Shown piece by piece: positions 8,833 to 22,165 of a stretch of 64,000 nucleotides of DNA. The translations under genes and the position numbers were made by a program. The stretch's first letter is position 1, and every line of letters starts with the position of its first letter. Source of the DNA: Methanoculleus sp. UBA374 (GTDB lineage: Archaea > Halobacteriota > Methanomicrobia > Methanomicrobiales > Methanoculleaceae). The notes under the pieces were generated by a model, which made no database searches, had not been told where the DNA came from, and worked only from the letters and a program-made list of their open reading frames with translations. The stretch covers positions 217,821 through 281,820 of the forward strand of contig DAYL01000029.1 of NCBI GenBank assembly GCA_002508705.1, in the 5' to 3' direction.

Positions 8833-9659
8833 GTCCTTAGCCTGGCCGCACGGAAGGTGTTCTCCATCAGCGTCGCGATTGTCATGGGACCGACGCCTCC
8901 GGGAACGGGGGTTATCGCTCCCGCCCGCTCGCGCACCGCCTCAAAGTCGACGTCGCCGCAGAGTTTGCCCTGCTCGTCGTGGTTGATACCGACGTCGACG
9001 ACCGTCGCACCCTCCTTGACCATATCGGGTTTGACAAATTTTGCTTTCCCAACCGCGCTGACGAGGATATCGGCTCTTCGCATCTCGTCTTCGAGGTTCT
9101 CCGTTTTTGAGTGGCAGACGGTGACGGTTGCATCGGCGTTCAGGAGCAGGGCGGCCATGGGCCTTCCCACGTCGATGCTCCGGCCGACGACCACCGCGCG
9201 CTGTCCTCCGGTCGGGATTTCGTACTCAGCGAGGAGTGTCATGATCCCCAGCGGAGTGCAGGGGGCAAAGACCGGGGTTCCGGCGAGAAGCCGCCCGAGG
9301 TTGTAGGGGTGGAACCCGTCCACATCCTTTTCGGGTGCGATCGCATCGATGATGCGGGTGGTGTCCACTTCTCTTGGGAGCGGCAGCTGGACCAGGATGC
9401 CGTCGATGTCGGGGTCGTTGTTGAGGCGTGCGACCGCCTCGAGCACCCGCTCGGTAGAGGCATCCTTCTGGAGTTCGATGCCGACCGACCCGATCCCGAC
9501 GCGCTCGCACGTCCGGTGCTTCATGCGGACGTACATCTGCGATGCGGGGTCTTCGCCCACGATGACGGTTGCGAGGCGCGGGTAGAGTTCGGACTCCTCT
9601 ATCTCCTCCTTGAGGATTTCGAGCCTCTTCTCCGAGGTTGCTTTGCCGTCGAGTATCAT
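8808..9659 (-). CDS. folD: Bifunctional methylene-tetrahydrofolate dehydrogenase/cyclohydrolase FolD
   Basis: 283-residue FolD, interconverting methylene-, methenyl- and formyl-tetrahydrofolate. Seen: [14 protein letters not shown] with the active-site lysine (K in MKHRTCE, equivalent to YxxxK), [26 protein letters not shown], and the Rossmann part [18 protein letters not shown]. Its ATG overlaps the glyA stop by 4 nt. A folate enzyme next to GlyA in a methanogen suggests that folate-type one-carbon units are used for biosynthesis alongside methanopterin. Confidence 0.96.
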   Translation of the reverse strand: MILDGKATSEKRLEILKEEIEESELYPRLATVIVGEDPASQMYVRMKHRTCERVGIGSVGIELQKDASTERVLEAVARLNNDPDIDGILVQLPLPREVDTTRIIDAIAPEKDVDGFHPYNLGRLLAGTPVFAPCTPLGIMTLLAEYEIPTGGQRAVVVGRSIDVGRPMAALLLNADATVTVCHSKTENLEDEMRRADILVSAVGKAKFVKPDMVKEGATVVDVGINHDEQGKLCGDVDFEAVRERAGAITPVPGGVGPMTIATLMENTFRAARLRTCCNTTVR

Positions 9660-10927
9660 GCTACTTCTGGGTTGAGGGGATACTTACTCGCGAGGGCAAT
9701 AACCTCTTCCCTCACTTCGTTGATTGCCTTCTTCGAGGTCCTGTCCCGGGCGATATCCTTGACGACCCGGGCGATCCAGTGGCCGATCTGCTTCATCTCC
9801 TCTTCTTTCATGCCGCGGGAGGTGACGGCCGGTGTGCCGATCCGTAGCCCGCTCGTCACGAAGGGACTGAGGTGTTCGCGGGGGATGGTATTCTTGTTCA
9901 CGGTGATGCCTGCCTCGCCGAGCGCGGTCTCGGCCGCAAGGCCGGTGAGGTGCTCGCCGTTTGTGGAGATGCTGGTCAGGTCGAGCAGGATCAGGTGGTT
10001 GTCGGTGCCGCCGGAGACGAGGTCGAGCCCTTCTTCGATGAGGACATCGGCGAGCGTGCGTGCGTTCTTGACAATCTGTCCGCAGTAGTCCTTGTATGCG
10101 GGGGTCAGCGCCTCCTTGAAGCAGACTGCCTTTGCGGCGATGATGTGCATCAACGGACCACCCTGCATGCCGGGGAAGACGGACTTATCGATGGCGGCGG
10201 CATCTTCCTTGCTGCACATGATGGCGCCGCCCCGGGGGCCGCGGAGGGTCTTGTGCGTCGTTGTCGTCACGATGTCGACGACCCCGACCGGGGAGTTATG
10301 ATACCCGGTTGCGCAGAGCCCGGCAATGTGGGCGATGTCCGCCATGCACCGGGCGCCGACCGTATCGGCGACTTCCTGAAACGCTTTGAAATCGATCTCG
10401 CGCGGGTAGGCGCTTGCACCGCAGACGATGATCTGCGGCTTTACGATCCGCGCCATCTCCTCGATTGCTGCGTAGTCGAGCGTCTCCGTCTCGGGGTCGA
10501 CGCCGTATTGGAAGATGGAGTACCAGCGCCCGGTGATGTTAACCGGCGAACCGTGGGAGAGGTGGCCGCCCTGAGTGAGGCTCTGGCTCAGTATCCTGTC
10601 TTTATAGTTGAGATAGGCAAAGTAGACCGCCTGGTTTGCCTGACTTCCCGAGTGCGGCTGGACGTTCGCGTGCTCCGCTCCGAAGAGGCTGCACAGTCTG
10701 TCGCGCGCCAGGTTCTCGACGATGTCGTGGAACTCGCATCCTCCATAGTAGCGCTTGCCCGGATACCCCTCGGCGTATTTATTGGTCATTATTGAACCCA
10801 TCGCCTCGAGAACCGCCTTGCTCACGACGTTTTCGGAGGCGATCAATTCCAATCCGTTGATCTGCCGCAGGCGCTCTTTCTCGATGAGGCCTGCGACTTC
10901 AGGATCGAAGTTTTCCAGACTTGACAT
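9656..10927 (-). CDS. glyA: Serine hydroxymethyltransferase GlyA
   Basis: PLP-dependent SHMT (423 residues), converting serine and a tetrahydropterin to glycine and the methylene-pterin. The PLP lysine lies in [33 protein letters not shown] and DIAHIAGL are other family blocks. Length is normal. It heads the leftward run glyA-folD-DHPS-cofE. No Shine-Dalgarno is visible within 15 nt of the ATG (upstream is T-rich), so the mRNA may be leaderless or have a short leader. Confidence 0.97.
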   Translation of the reverse strand: MSSLENFDPEVAGLIEKERLRQINGLELIASENVVSKAVLEAMGSIMTNKYAEGYPGKRYYGGCEFHDIVENLARDRLCSLFGAEHANVQPHSGSQANQAVYFAYLNYKDRILSQSLTQGGHLSHGSPVNITGRWYSIFQYGVDPETETLDYAAIEEMARIVKPQIIVCGASAYPREIDFKAFQEVADTVGARCMADIAHIAGLCATGYHNSPVGVVDIVTTTTHKTLRGPRGGAIMCSKEDAAAIDKSVFPGMQGGPLMHIIAAKAVCFKEALTPAYKDYCGQIVKNARTLADVLIEEGLDLVSGGTDNHLILLDLTSISTNGEHLTGLAAETALGEAGITVNKNTIPREHLSPFVTSGLRIGTPAVTSRGMKEEEMKQIGHWIARVVKDIARDRTSKKAINEVREEVIALASKYPLNPEVA

Positions 10928-11254
10928 GCAGAAAAAGGGTTGCTCCGGTGAGGTAATAGTCTTTCTTCAGGATCGAGAACGGAGTTCATCCTCGTCGTGT
11001 TACCGGCGCGATACGGTCCGTCTCCCGAACGTACTCTCCCCTTATGCGTCCATTTCCCGCTCAAAGCCGCGGAGGGAAAAAGCCTCGACGGCACCTGCCC
11101 GTAATCCGCGCGTCGAGGCGGCAATGCAGCGGTTGCGTCGCCGCGGTTCACGGTATCCGTCGCATCCCCGATAACATGTAATAATTCTTCATTTCGAGGG
11201 ATCTATAGTAATATTATTACGTAACTATTATCAAGGATTAGTTTGAGGGAGATA
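10928..11254. other. Divergent intergenic region, glyA / smc operon
   Basis: About 330 nt without a credible gene between two divergent transcription units. The right end is AT-rich, with a TATA-like and partly palindromic stretch around 11201-11225 (GTAATATTATTAC), fitting a promoter for the coiled-coil/smc/scpA run. The left two-thirds is GC-rich and carries short inverted repeats but no structure I can name. Confidence 0.5.
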
Positions 11255-11896
11255 ATGGCGCAGAAAGATGCGAGAATACGGTTTCTCGAGCGCGAACTCG
11301 CAGAGCGCGAGAAGGAGATGGAGACGATGAAGGAATACGATCAGCCGAGGGCGTCGGGGGCGAGCGAGGAGCGTCTGGAGGCGGGGGAAGAGCGCTTGCG
11401 CGACCTGGAGCGGAAGGTGCGGGAACTTGAGGCCCTGGTAAAAGGCCTGACGGAAGAGGTACTGGATGTGAAGTCCGTGGCTATGAAACTCTCCCGCGAT
11501 GCGGACGAGCGCCGGAAGACGCCGGTGGTTGCCAATGAAAGAAAGACGGCAGCCACGCTTCAGGCGGAGCCCCGGGTCAGTGCCGAACCCGCGCCACCGT
11601 CGCGTGCCGCGGAACCCCGCGCTCCCGCGCGCCCGGTGGAAAAGCGGCCGGCCCGCTCCATTCCGGACGACGGGGACATGGAACTCATCATGCAGAACGA
11701 CGGGACACTGAAACCGGAGACGAGAAGGCCCTCGGAGTATATCGTCGCCAGTACCCGATCCGGGAACGCTCCGGTGAAGGGCCGGGGAAAGGGCGGCAGG
11801 CCATCCGAACGGACACTTTTCGTCGAACAGAAGAGACGTCCGGTTGACGACGTCATCCAGGCTGACGAGGATGACACGGTCGACCTCGACCGGTAG
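11255..11896 (+). CDS. Coiled-coil protein upstream of smc
   Basis: I do not recognise a named family. About 213 residues: residues 1-75 are heptad-rich (EREKEMETM..., LRDLERKVRELEALVKGL), typical of a parallel coiled coil, followed by a Pro/Ala/Arg-rich linker and a basic patch (KGRGKGGRPSERT) with an acidic tail (ADEDDTVDLDR). The ATG at 11255 follows GAGGGAG closely; a TTG four codons upstream is the alternative. The stop lies 18 nt before the smc start, so it probably belongs to the smc-scpA transcript and may help condensin loading or chromosome segregation; that is inference from context. Confidence 0.75.
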   Translation: MAQKDARIRFLERELAEREKEMETMKEYDQPRASGASEERLEAGEERLRDLERKVRELEALVKGLTEEVLDVKSVAMKLSRDADERRKTPVVANERKTAATLQAEPRVSAEPAPPSRAAEPRAPARPVEKRPARSIPDDGDMELIMQNDGTLKPETRRPSEYIVASTRSGNAPVKGRGKGGRPSERTLFVEQKRRPVDDVIQADEDDTVDLDR

Positions 11897-11914
11897 GTGA
11901 AGGGAGTCTGATCC

Positions 11915-14900
11915 TTGTACATCACGCAGCTTGAGATCGACAACTTCAAGTCTTTCGCCAGAAAGACGAAAATTCCTTTTTTCGAAGGATTCACCGTCGT
12001 CTCAGGTCCGAACGGGTCAGGAAAGAGCAACATCATCGACAGTATTCTCTTTGTCCTGGCGCTCTCCGGCGCGCGGGGGCTGAGAGCCGAGAAACTGACC
12101 GATTTAATCAACGTCAACACCGGGAAGAACACCGCTGAGGTGACGATCACGTTCTCGGACGGCACGACGATACGCCGCCGGATCAAGCGGACGCCTACGG
12201 GATACTACAGTTACAACTACTTAAACAACCGTCTCTGCAAACAGAGCGACGTCATCGAGTTTCTTGCGAAGATCGGGATCAAGCCGGAGGGCTACAACGT
12301 CGTGATGCAGGGTGATATCACCCACATCATGGAGATGAGCGATGGAGAGCGGCGGAAGATCATCGACGAGATCGCAGGTGTTGCCGAGTTCGATCATAAG
12401 CGCGAACAGGCGTTCTCGGAGCTTGAGGTGGTGCGGGAGCGGATCGAGCGTGAGGAGATCCTCCTTTCCGAACTGGTGACGCGGCTGGATGCGCTCCAGC
12501 ACGAGCGTGAACAGGCGGAAGAGTACCGGCGGCGGCAGGGGGAGCTGGAACACCTCGAGCGGTGCCGCGGAGCGGCGCTCGTTCGCCAGAAGGAGCAGGA
12601 GATCGGGGCCCTTCGCAGCCTGGTGGCGGATCAGCAGGCGGCGTTCGGCCGTACTTCCAGCGAGGCGGAGGCTGTCGGGGCAAGCCTTGACGAGGCGCGT
12701 GGGCGCCAGCAGGCCGTTGAAGAAGAGATCAACCGCAAGAGCGGTCCCGAGTATCTTGAACTTGTCGGACGCCTTGAGGAGGCGCGGGGCGGGATCAAGG
12801 TCGGTGAAAAGACTCTCGAGCAACTGAAGACCGGGCGGGACGAGAACCTTGAGGCGGTCCAGCGGGTCTACATGGACAGCAGGCGCGCCGAGGCAAAAGT
12901 CGAGGAGTGTGCCGGACAGATCCGCAATCTCTCGATAGACCGGGCGAACCTTGCGATGGAACTCTCGACGCAGCGCGAAGAGATGAAGGCGGTCGAGGCT
13001 CGTATCGCAAGCGAGAGCAAGGAAGTCGAGGGGGTAAAGGACCAGCTCTTCGCCCGGCTGCAGGATCTTGAGAGTAGAAAGGAACTCCGGGCGAAGATCC
13101 TCCACGAACAGGACATCTTCATCGAGAAGAGCCGGATGCGCACGTCGGAGCGGGAGCGCCTGGAGGCACGTCTCCGCCAGGTCGAGGAGGAACTCGCAAA
13201 CAAGCAGGCGCAGGTCGCGGACTATTCTTCCTGTATGGCGGATTGCGAGGGGGAGAAGCGCCGGATCGAGCGCGACCTTTCCGAGGCCGAGAGTACGCTC
13301 TTCGCGCGGCGTTCGGCCCTTGACCGGCTGAAAAAGGAGATCCGGGAGAACGAGCAGAGCCTGATGCGCTACGAAGCGCAGCAGCAGGCGCAGGGCGATG
13401 CCGGCGGGAGGGCGATGGACGTTGTCCTCGGCATGGATGGCGTCCACGGCACCGTTGCACAGCTCGGGCGGGCACCGCCGGAGTATGCGACCGCGCTCGA
13501 TGTAGCGGCCATGGGCCGGCTCCGCTGGGTGATCGTCGATACCGATGCGGTTGCGGCCGATGCCATCCGCTACTTGAAGGAGAACCGCCTCGGGCGGGTC
13601 ACATTCCTGCCGCTCAACAAACTCCGTCCCCCGATCCTCTCGCCGCTTGAGGCGGACCCGGGCATTGTCGGCTATGCGGTCGACCTTCTGGAGTTCGACC
13701 CGGCGCTCGACCGCGCGTTCCGGGTCGTCTTCGGCGCGACGGTGGTGGTGGACACCCTTGAGCGGGCGCGCCGGATGATGGGCCGGTACAAGATGGTCAC
13801 CCTGGACGGGGACTTTGTCGAGAAGAGCGGCGCCATGACCGGCGGCACGCAGACGAAGAAAATCCGGGGGTTCGGCGTGGCGGTCGACGACGAGATCACC
13901 CGGGTCCGTGCCGCGCTTGTCGGTCTTGAGGCGGAGGCGGGAGAGGTCGAGGCCTCCATCGGTCGCCTTACTGTGGCTGCAGAGGCGAAACGAGCGGAAC
14001 GGAGCGCAATCGACGAACAACTTGCACGTTACCGCATGCTTGTGGAGGAGTTCCGGAAGCGTACCGACGTGCTCGCCGGGGAGAGTCAGACCCTCGGGGA
14101 GACGTTGCGGGAGATGCTCGAGAGTGCAAAGACGGGCAGTGAGGAACTTGCGCGGCTTGAAACGGATCTCGAGCGAGCCTCCGGAGAGATTGCACAGGTC
14201 TCGGCGGAGGTCGACGCCCTCAAGAAGAAACTCGACGATACCGAGGTCCCCGGCCTCACCGAGCAGTATGAGGGCTGCCGAAAGTCGGTTGAGGACCTCG
14301 AGCGCCGGCTCCGGAACAAAGACGCCGATATCACCGACGCCAAACGCGAGCGGCAGCACTTTGCAAACCGTATTGAAGAACTCGCCGCGGAACGGGCCCG
14401 TCTTGAGGGAAAGAATCGGGAGATCGACGCTGAGATCACCGCCACGACCGAGCAGATCGAGAACCAGCGTCGCCTGATCGTTCAGCTGGAAGCGCGCCGC
14501 AAGGAGTTTTCCGACGAGCTTGCCGGTCTGCAGGCGGAGCGGGACCGCATCCTCGACGAGATCCGGGTGCTGGACCAGCACGCCTTCGAACTCTCGGGTG
14601 CGATGGAACGTACCCGGATGCAGATCGATGCCCTTACGGAGCGTGAGCGGTCGTTGCTTGTGGAACTTGAGGCGCTCCGGGAGCAGGCCGGCGATGTGGA
14701 GACCGACCTCGACCTTGCCGCCATCGATGCGGGTATTGCTGAGGCCGAGCGTGCGCTCAAAAAGATCGGCGCGGTGAATATGCTCGCGATCGAGGAGTAT
14801 GACCGGGTCAGTGCGCGCGTCGAGGAACGGACCGCGAAAAAGGAGGTGCTCTCGCGGGAGCGGGCGACGCTTCTTGAACGGATTGAGAAATACGAGAAGA

Positions 14901-15358
14901 TGAAGTACGATGCTTTCATGACGGCGTTTTCCGCGATTGATGCGAACTTCCAGAGGATCTTCGCGCGGCTGACTGATGGAAGCGGGAGACTGGTCCTTGA
15001 TAACGAGGAAGACCCGTTTGCCGGCGGCATGACGTTTGCGGTTCAGCCGCGGGATAAAAAGGTCCACCTTCTCTCCGCGCTCTCCGGGGGCGAGAAGTCG
15101 CTTACCACGCTCGCGTTCATCTTCTCTATCCAGCAGTACATGCCCGCGCCGTTTTATGCGCTGGACGAGGTGGATATGTTCCTCGACGGGAACAATGTCG
15201 GCAAGATCGCCGCCATGATCAGCGATCTTACGGGGAACGCACAGTCGATCATTGTCTCGCTCCGTAAACCGATGATCGAGCGCGCCGACCGTATTGTGGG
15301 CGTGACGATCCGCCAGGATAAGAGTACCTACGTGACCGGTGTGCAGAACAATGGATGA
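11915..15358 (+). CDS. smc: Chromosome segregation ATPase SMC
   Basis: Full-length condensin SMC (1147 residues, TTG start; MYITQLEIDNFKSFARKT is the usual archaeal beginning). Walker A GPNGSGKSN lies near residue 32, two long coiled-coil arms flank a hinge at roughly residues 500-690 (VLGMDGVHGTVAQL...EKSGAMTGGT), and the C-terminal head holds the signature LSGGEKS (about residue 1057) and Walker B FYALDEVDMFLD. It forms a ring with ScpA that organises and segregates the chromosome. The stop overlaps the scpA start by 8 nt, indicating coupled translation. Confidence 0.97.
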   Translation: MYITQLEIDNFKSFARKTKIPFFEGFTVVSGPNGSGKSNIIDSILFVLALSGARGLRAEKLTDLINVNTGKNTAEVTITFSDGTTIRRRIKRTPTGYYSYNYLNNRLCKQSDVIEFLAKIGIKPEGYNVVMQGDITHIMEMSDGERRKIIDEIAGVAEFDHKREQAFSELEVVRERIEREEILLSELVTRLDALQHEREQAEEYRRRQGELEHLERCRGAALVRQKEQEIGALRSLVADQQAAFGRTSSEAEAVGASLDEARGRQQAVEEEINRKSGPEYLELVGRLEEARGGIKVGEKTLEQLKTGRDENLEAVQRVYMDSRRAEAKVEECAGQIRNLSIDRANLAMELSTQREEMKAVEARIASESKEVEGVKDQLFARLQDLESRKELRAKILHEQDIFIEKSRMRTSERERLEARLRQVEEELANKQAQVADYSSCMADCEGEKRRIERDLSEAESTLFARRSALDRLKKEIRENEQSLMRYEAQQQAQGDAGGRAMDVVLGMDGVHGTVAQLGRAPPEYATALDVAAMGRLRWVIVDTDAVAADAIRYLKENRLGRVTFLPLNKLRPPILSPLEADPGIVGYAVDLLEFDPALDRAFRVVFGATVVVDTLERARRMMGRYKMVTLDGDFVEKSGAMTGGTQTKKIRGFGVAVDDEITRVRAALVGLEAEAGEVEASIGRLTVAAEAKRAERSAIDEQLARYRMLVEEFRKRTDVLAGESQTLGETLREMLESAKTGSEELARLETDLERASGEIAQVSAEVDALKKKLDDTEVPGLTEQYEGCRKSVEDLERRLRNKDADITDAKRERQHFANRIEELAAERARLEGKNREIDAEITATTEQIENQRRLIVQLEARRKEFSDELAGLQAERDRILDEIRVLDQHAFELSGAMERTRMQIDALTERERSLLVELEALREQAGDVETDLDLAAIDAGIAEAERALKKIGAVNMLAIEEYDRVSARVEERTAKKEVLSRERATLLERIEKYEKMKYDAFMTAFSAIDANFQRIFARLTDGSGRLVLDNEEDPFAGGMTFAVQPRDKKVHLLSALSGGEKSLTTLAFIFSIQQYMPAPFYALDEVDMFLDGNNVGKIAAMISDLTGNAQSIIVSLRKPMIERADRIVGVTIRQDKSTYVTGVQNNG

Positions 15359-16094
15359 GGAACCGGTCGAGATCCTGGTGGGCATGGCCGAGCGGGGGGA
15401 GGTCGATCCCTGGAATATCGATATCGTGGATGTGACGGATCGGTTCCTCGCTGAACTCGACCATCGTAAGGAACTTGACCTGCGGGTTTCGGGGCGGACG
15501 CTCTTTTATGCTGCGTGTCTGTTGCGCTTGAAGTCGGATTATCTTGACGGGTGGGATGATGACGAGGATGAGGGATCGTTACAGGAAGAGGATGATGATT
15601 CTCTTTCCTACCCGGACTTTGATTTTGAGCCCGGCGACGAGAGGGAACCGATGGGACGTCTGGAGCGGGAGATCCAGCGGCGTCTGGACCGGAAAAGCCT
15701 GCGCAAGCGTCCGCCGGTCACGCTCTATGAACTCATCAAGCAGTTGAAAACGGCGGAAAAGGAGCAGCGTCGGAAGCAACGGAGGCGAACTCCGGCGCTC
15801 CGGGAACCGGATCTCAACCTCAACGCCGGGGATGTTGTGGCGGTAGCGCATGATGAGGGTTACCAGAAGGCAGTCCCGGCTGTGATGAAAGAGTTCGAGC
15901 GGGCTATGCGGGAGGGGAGTGTCCTGACGCTCGACGGCCTGTCCGGTGCAATGGGGTGGACCCAGCGCGAGGTTTACATCCCGCTCCTGTTCCTGATGCT
16001 TGAGGGAAAACTCGCTCTCTGGCAGGATGAGTTCTTTGGTGAGATCTACGTCGGCGACCACATTCCCGAGCATGGCACCGAAGCGTCCCCCTGA
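15351..16094 (+). CDS. scpA: Segregation and condensation protein ScpA
   Basis: Kleisin subunit (247 residues) that bridges the SMC heads. The N-terminal block PVEILVGMAERGEVDPWNIDIVDVTDRF is characteristic, with LFYAACLLRLKSDYL after it; the C-terminal winged-helix part (TLDGLSGAMGWTQREVYIPLLFLMLEGKLALWQDE) binds the SMC head. The middle is acidic (DDDEDEGSLQEEDDD), which is common in archaeal kleisins. ATG at 15351 lies inside the end of smc. No scpB is seen in the window. Confidence 0.94.
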   Translation: MDEEPVEILVGMAERGEVDPWNIDIVDVTDRFLAELDHRKELDLRVSGRTLFYAACLLRLKSDYLDGWDDDEDEGSLQEEDDDSLSYPDFDFEPGDEREPMGRLEREIQRRLDRKSLRKRPPVTLYELIKQLKTAEKEQRRKQRRRTPALREPDLNLNAGDVVAVAHDEGYQKAVPAVMKEFERAMREGSVLTLDGLSGAMGWTQREVYIPLLFLMLEGKLALWQDEFFGEIYVGDHIPEHGTEASP

Positions 16095-16547
16095 CTGGCT
16101 GGTTTGTGTGCGGGTGCCGTAAGGAATTCCTTCGGCAGGGGCCCGGGTGTCTGCGCGCGCGGGCACCATCTGTTTTTCAGTTATATGTTATTGCCCCGTT
16201 CGGTGGCGGTCCGGGGTGAGCGTGCAACTGAAACCTGCTTTCTGTGTGGATCTGGGGTAAATCTATAAATACCACCGAGGATAACATGTTATAGTCAAGT
16301 CGGAAGGAAATTCCGAGCCTGATTCTGCATTCCTGTGCAGAATGTCCGGGGCTTCCGACGTTCATGGGGGTCCGAGCCGGATGCTCGGATCCGACGGAGC
16401 AGGGAAACAATAATATATCATTGATGACAACATTGTAAGGCTGTGTTGTCAGGACGTCGGATCGTGCAGCCCTTTCCGGGTGGTCTGGTCCTTCTGTCCC
16501 TTCAACCGTTGTGACGACTCAAGTTCTGGCTTGGGTCTGATGCGGGT

Positions 16548-16562
16548 GACAATGTTTATATC
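16548..16562 (+). promoter_or_regulatory. rRNA promoter P1 (TATA box)
   Basis: ACAATG followed by TTTATAT (16555-16561), the archaeal TATA box with an upstream element that is repeated in P2 to P4. A start is expected about 25 nt downstream. Confidence 0.6.
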
Positions 16563-16679
16563 TCTGGAAGCCCAACATAATTCCTCGCACGGCATGCCGG
16601 TCCCCGGTGAAAACCGGTGGGTCTGATGGTGCCAGATCGGGGGTGTTTGAGGGATTTCCGGTTCGTCCCCCAGCGGGGA

Positions 16680-16694
16680 CACAATGTTTATATG
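16680..16694 (+). promoter_or_regulatory. rRNA promoter P2 (TATA box)
   Basis: ACACAATGTTTATAT, with TTTATAT at 16687-16693; it matches P1 over at least 12 bases. The downstream sequence (GCGATAAAGCGC) has the place expected of an initiator. Confidence 0.6.
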
Positions 16695-16779
16695 CGATAA
16701 AGCGCAAATGTTGTGGTCCTCAAGATCGGGGCGAATCGGGAACCCCACAGGGGTTCCGGAGCGGATCTCTGTGCGAAAC

Positions 16780-16792
16780 AAATGTTTATATG
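16780..16792 (+). promoter_or_regulatory. rRNA promoter P3 (TATA box)
   Basis: AAATGTTTATAT with TTTATAT at 16785-16791. A second AT-rich box (ATAAATATTTAA, 16802-16813) follows at once, so two start sites may exist here. Confidence 0.55.
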
Positions 16793-16911
16793 TGGGAACG
16801 CATAAATATTTAATCTCGCACGGGTGAGGCGAACCGGTTCAAGCCGGGTTTCCCTGCCTCCCGGATGGATAATGACGGTTCGAGTCATCAAACTTGAATC
16901 TGATGCAGGGA

Positions 16912-16955
16912 GACAATGTTTAAATACTCGTAAGACAAACATTGTTTCCCTGTTG
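16912..16955 (+). promoter_or_regulatory. rRNA promoter P4 inside an inverted repeat
   Basis: GACAATG followed by TTTAAATA (16919-16926). The promoter is the left arm of an inverted repeat: GGGAGACAATGTTT pairs with AAACATTGTTTCCC at about 16938-16951 with one mismatch. This could be a protein-binding palindrome over the promoter, or a hairpin in transcripts starting from P1-P3. Confidence 0.5.
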
Positions 16956-16999
16956 ATGGAGAATCAACGCGACCGCGCATGACACGGGTTGATTCTGAC

Positions 17000-17051
17000 G
17001 TTGGCATTGGCAATGCGGAAATTTGTTCAGTAACCGCTAATTCCTCCCAAG
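17000..17051 (+). other. 16S processing helix, left strand
   Basis: This stretch is largely complementary to 18552-18599 just after 16S (GTTGRCATYGGCAAT, TTTGTYCAGYAACCGC and CCCAAG are shared after reverse complementing). The pair would close the precursor 16S loop; in archaea such helices contain the bulge-helix-bulge cut by the tRNA-splicing endonuclease. Confidence 0.65.
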
Positions 17052-17074
17052 TTTAGTAGTGTGCATACTTCCAA

Positions 17075-18541
<1,467 letters not shown>

Positions 18542-18551
18542 AATGAAATTA

Positions 18552-18599
18552 CTTGGGTTTTGCGGTTGCTGGACAAAACGTAAAATTGCCGATGTCAAC
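18552..18599 (+). other. 16S processing helix, right strand
   Basis: Complementary to 17000-17051; together they enclose the 16S rRNA in the precursor. It ends 10 nt before the tRNA-Ala. Confidence 0.65.
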
Positions 18600-18609
18600 G
18601 GAGAGATTC

Positions 18610-18682
18610 GGGCTCATAGCTCAGTTGGAAGAGCGCCGCCTTTGCGAGGCGGAGGCCGGGGGTTCAAATCCCCCTGAGTCCA
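18610..18682 (+). tRNA. tRNA-Ala (TGC anticodon)
   Basis: 73-nt cloverleaf in the 16S-23S spacer, the common archaeal position. The acceptor stem GGGCTCA/TGAGTCC contains the G3:U70 wobble pair that identifies tRNA-Ala, the anticodon loop is TTTGCGA (anticodon TGC), and the T arm holds GGTTCAAATCC. The discriminator is A and CCA is not encoded. Confidence 0.97.
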
Positions 18683-18779
18683 CTCGGCAGGGCCAAGCAG
18701 TCCTGCCCGACAATGCACCCGGAGATGAGAGTCCCCGGGGAAGGGCTGAAGGTCTTTGACCTGAAGAGGCTGTGTATAG

Positions 18780-18814
18780 GTGCGTACTCTGGACGTTAAA
18801 TGAGTTCAGCGGAA
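18780..18814 (+). other. 23S processing helix, left strand
   Basis: GTGCGTACTC and TGAGTTCAGCGGAA in this stretch are exact complements of segments in 21728-21763 after 23S, separated by short unpaired parts. That is the layout of a bulge-helix-bulge cleavage site bringing the 23S ends together. Confidence 0.75.
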
Positions 18815-21727
<2,913 letters not shown>

Positions 21728-21728
<1 letters not shown>

Positions 21729-21763
21729 CTTCCGCTGAACTCAGACGAAATCCGGAGTACGCA
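21728..21763 (+). other. 23S processing helix, right strand
   Basis: TTCCGCTGAACTCA and GAGTACGCAC pair with the strand at 18780-18814. The intervening bases on each side do not pair, giving the internal bulges expected for endonuclease cutting. Confidence 0.75.
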
Positions 21764-21844
21764 CCTGAGCCTCTCGTGCTCAGTCCCGTTGAGGGTGTAA
21801 CCCTTAAATAGGATGAGGACGTAGGAAAGGAGGCAACACAGCTT

Positions 21845-21916
21845 GCCAAGGTGGCGGAGCGGCCACGCGGTTGACTGCAGATCAACTACACCCCGGTTCA
21901 AGTCCGGGCCTTGGCT
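21845..21916 (+). tRNA. tRNA-Cys (GCA anticodon)
   Basis: 72-nt cloverleaf between 23S and 5S. Acceptor GCCAAGG/CCTTGGC, anticodon stem GTTGA/TCAAC with anticodon GCA, T arm CCCGGTTCAAGTCCGGG, and discriminator U73, the main identity base of tRNA-Cys. CCA is not encoded. It is most likely co-transcribed with the rRNAs. Confidence 0.97.
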
Positions 21917-22000
21917 TCCATTCGGGCGCGTAGCGGCCGATGGGGAAGAAAACCCGTCAGGGTTTTCGACTCGATTGACGCATCATACCCGGATGTAACT

Positions 22001-22127
22001 GGTAATAGCGGCCATAGCAGAGGGGAAACACCTGGACCCATTCCGAACCCAGAAGTTAAGCCCTCTCACGTACTCTGTGGTACTGAGGTGCGCGAGCCCT
22101 CGGGAAGCATGGTTCGCTGCTATTACC
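22001..22127 (+). rRNA. 5S ribosomal RNA
   Basis: 5S rRNA of about 125 nt. Ends GGTAATAGC and GCTATTACC pair to form helix I; the internal CCCATTCCGAACCCAGAAGTTAAGCC is the conserved 5S core. It is the last RNA of the operon. Confidence 0.95.
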
Positions 22128-22165
22128 TTCCTTTTACAGTAAAGTGCTGTTTTTCTTACTGTTAT
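22128..22165 (+). terminator. Pyrimidine-rich terminator of the rRNA operon
   Basis: Directly after 5S comes TTCCTTTTACAG and then CTGTTTTTCTTACTG. T-runs of this kind end transcription in archaea without needing a hairpin. Confidence 0.5.

Larger units (their letters stand above)
16095..17074 (+). promoter_or_regulatory. rRNA operon leader with several tandem promoters
   Basis: Nearly 1 kb with no credible protein gene. It holds a first TATA-like box (16264-16271) and four copies of a near-identical box preceded by (A)CAATG, at 16548, 16680, 16780 and 16912, spaced about 132, 98 and 134 nt apart. The stretches between copies share further similarity (GGGG/CGGGGAC-type segments), which suggests the unit was duplicated. 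After the last copy a long inverted repeat and the left strand of the 16S processing helix follow. Confidence 0.75.

Noticed and set aside
9872..10795. Rightward frame of 307 codons opposite glyA
   Set aside because: Mirror frame of the glyA gene, which is certain by sequence.
12221..15385. A 1054-codon leftward open frame opposite smc
   Set aside because: It is the antisense shadow of the SMC gene, caused by GC-rich codon use; it lacks motifs and a ribosome site.
16540..16930. Repeated ACAATGTTTATAT units as a possible CRISPR or iteron array
   Set aside because: Only four copies with uneven spacing of 98-134 nt, each containing a TATA box before rRNA genes; promoters explain them better.
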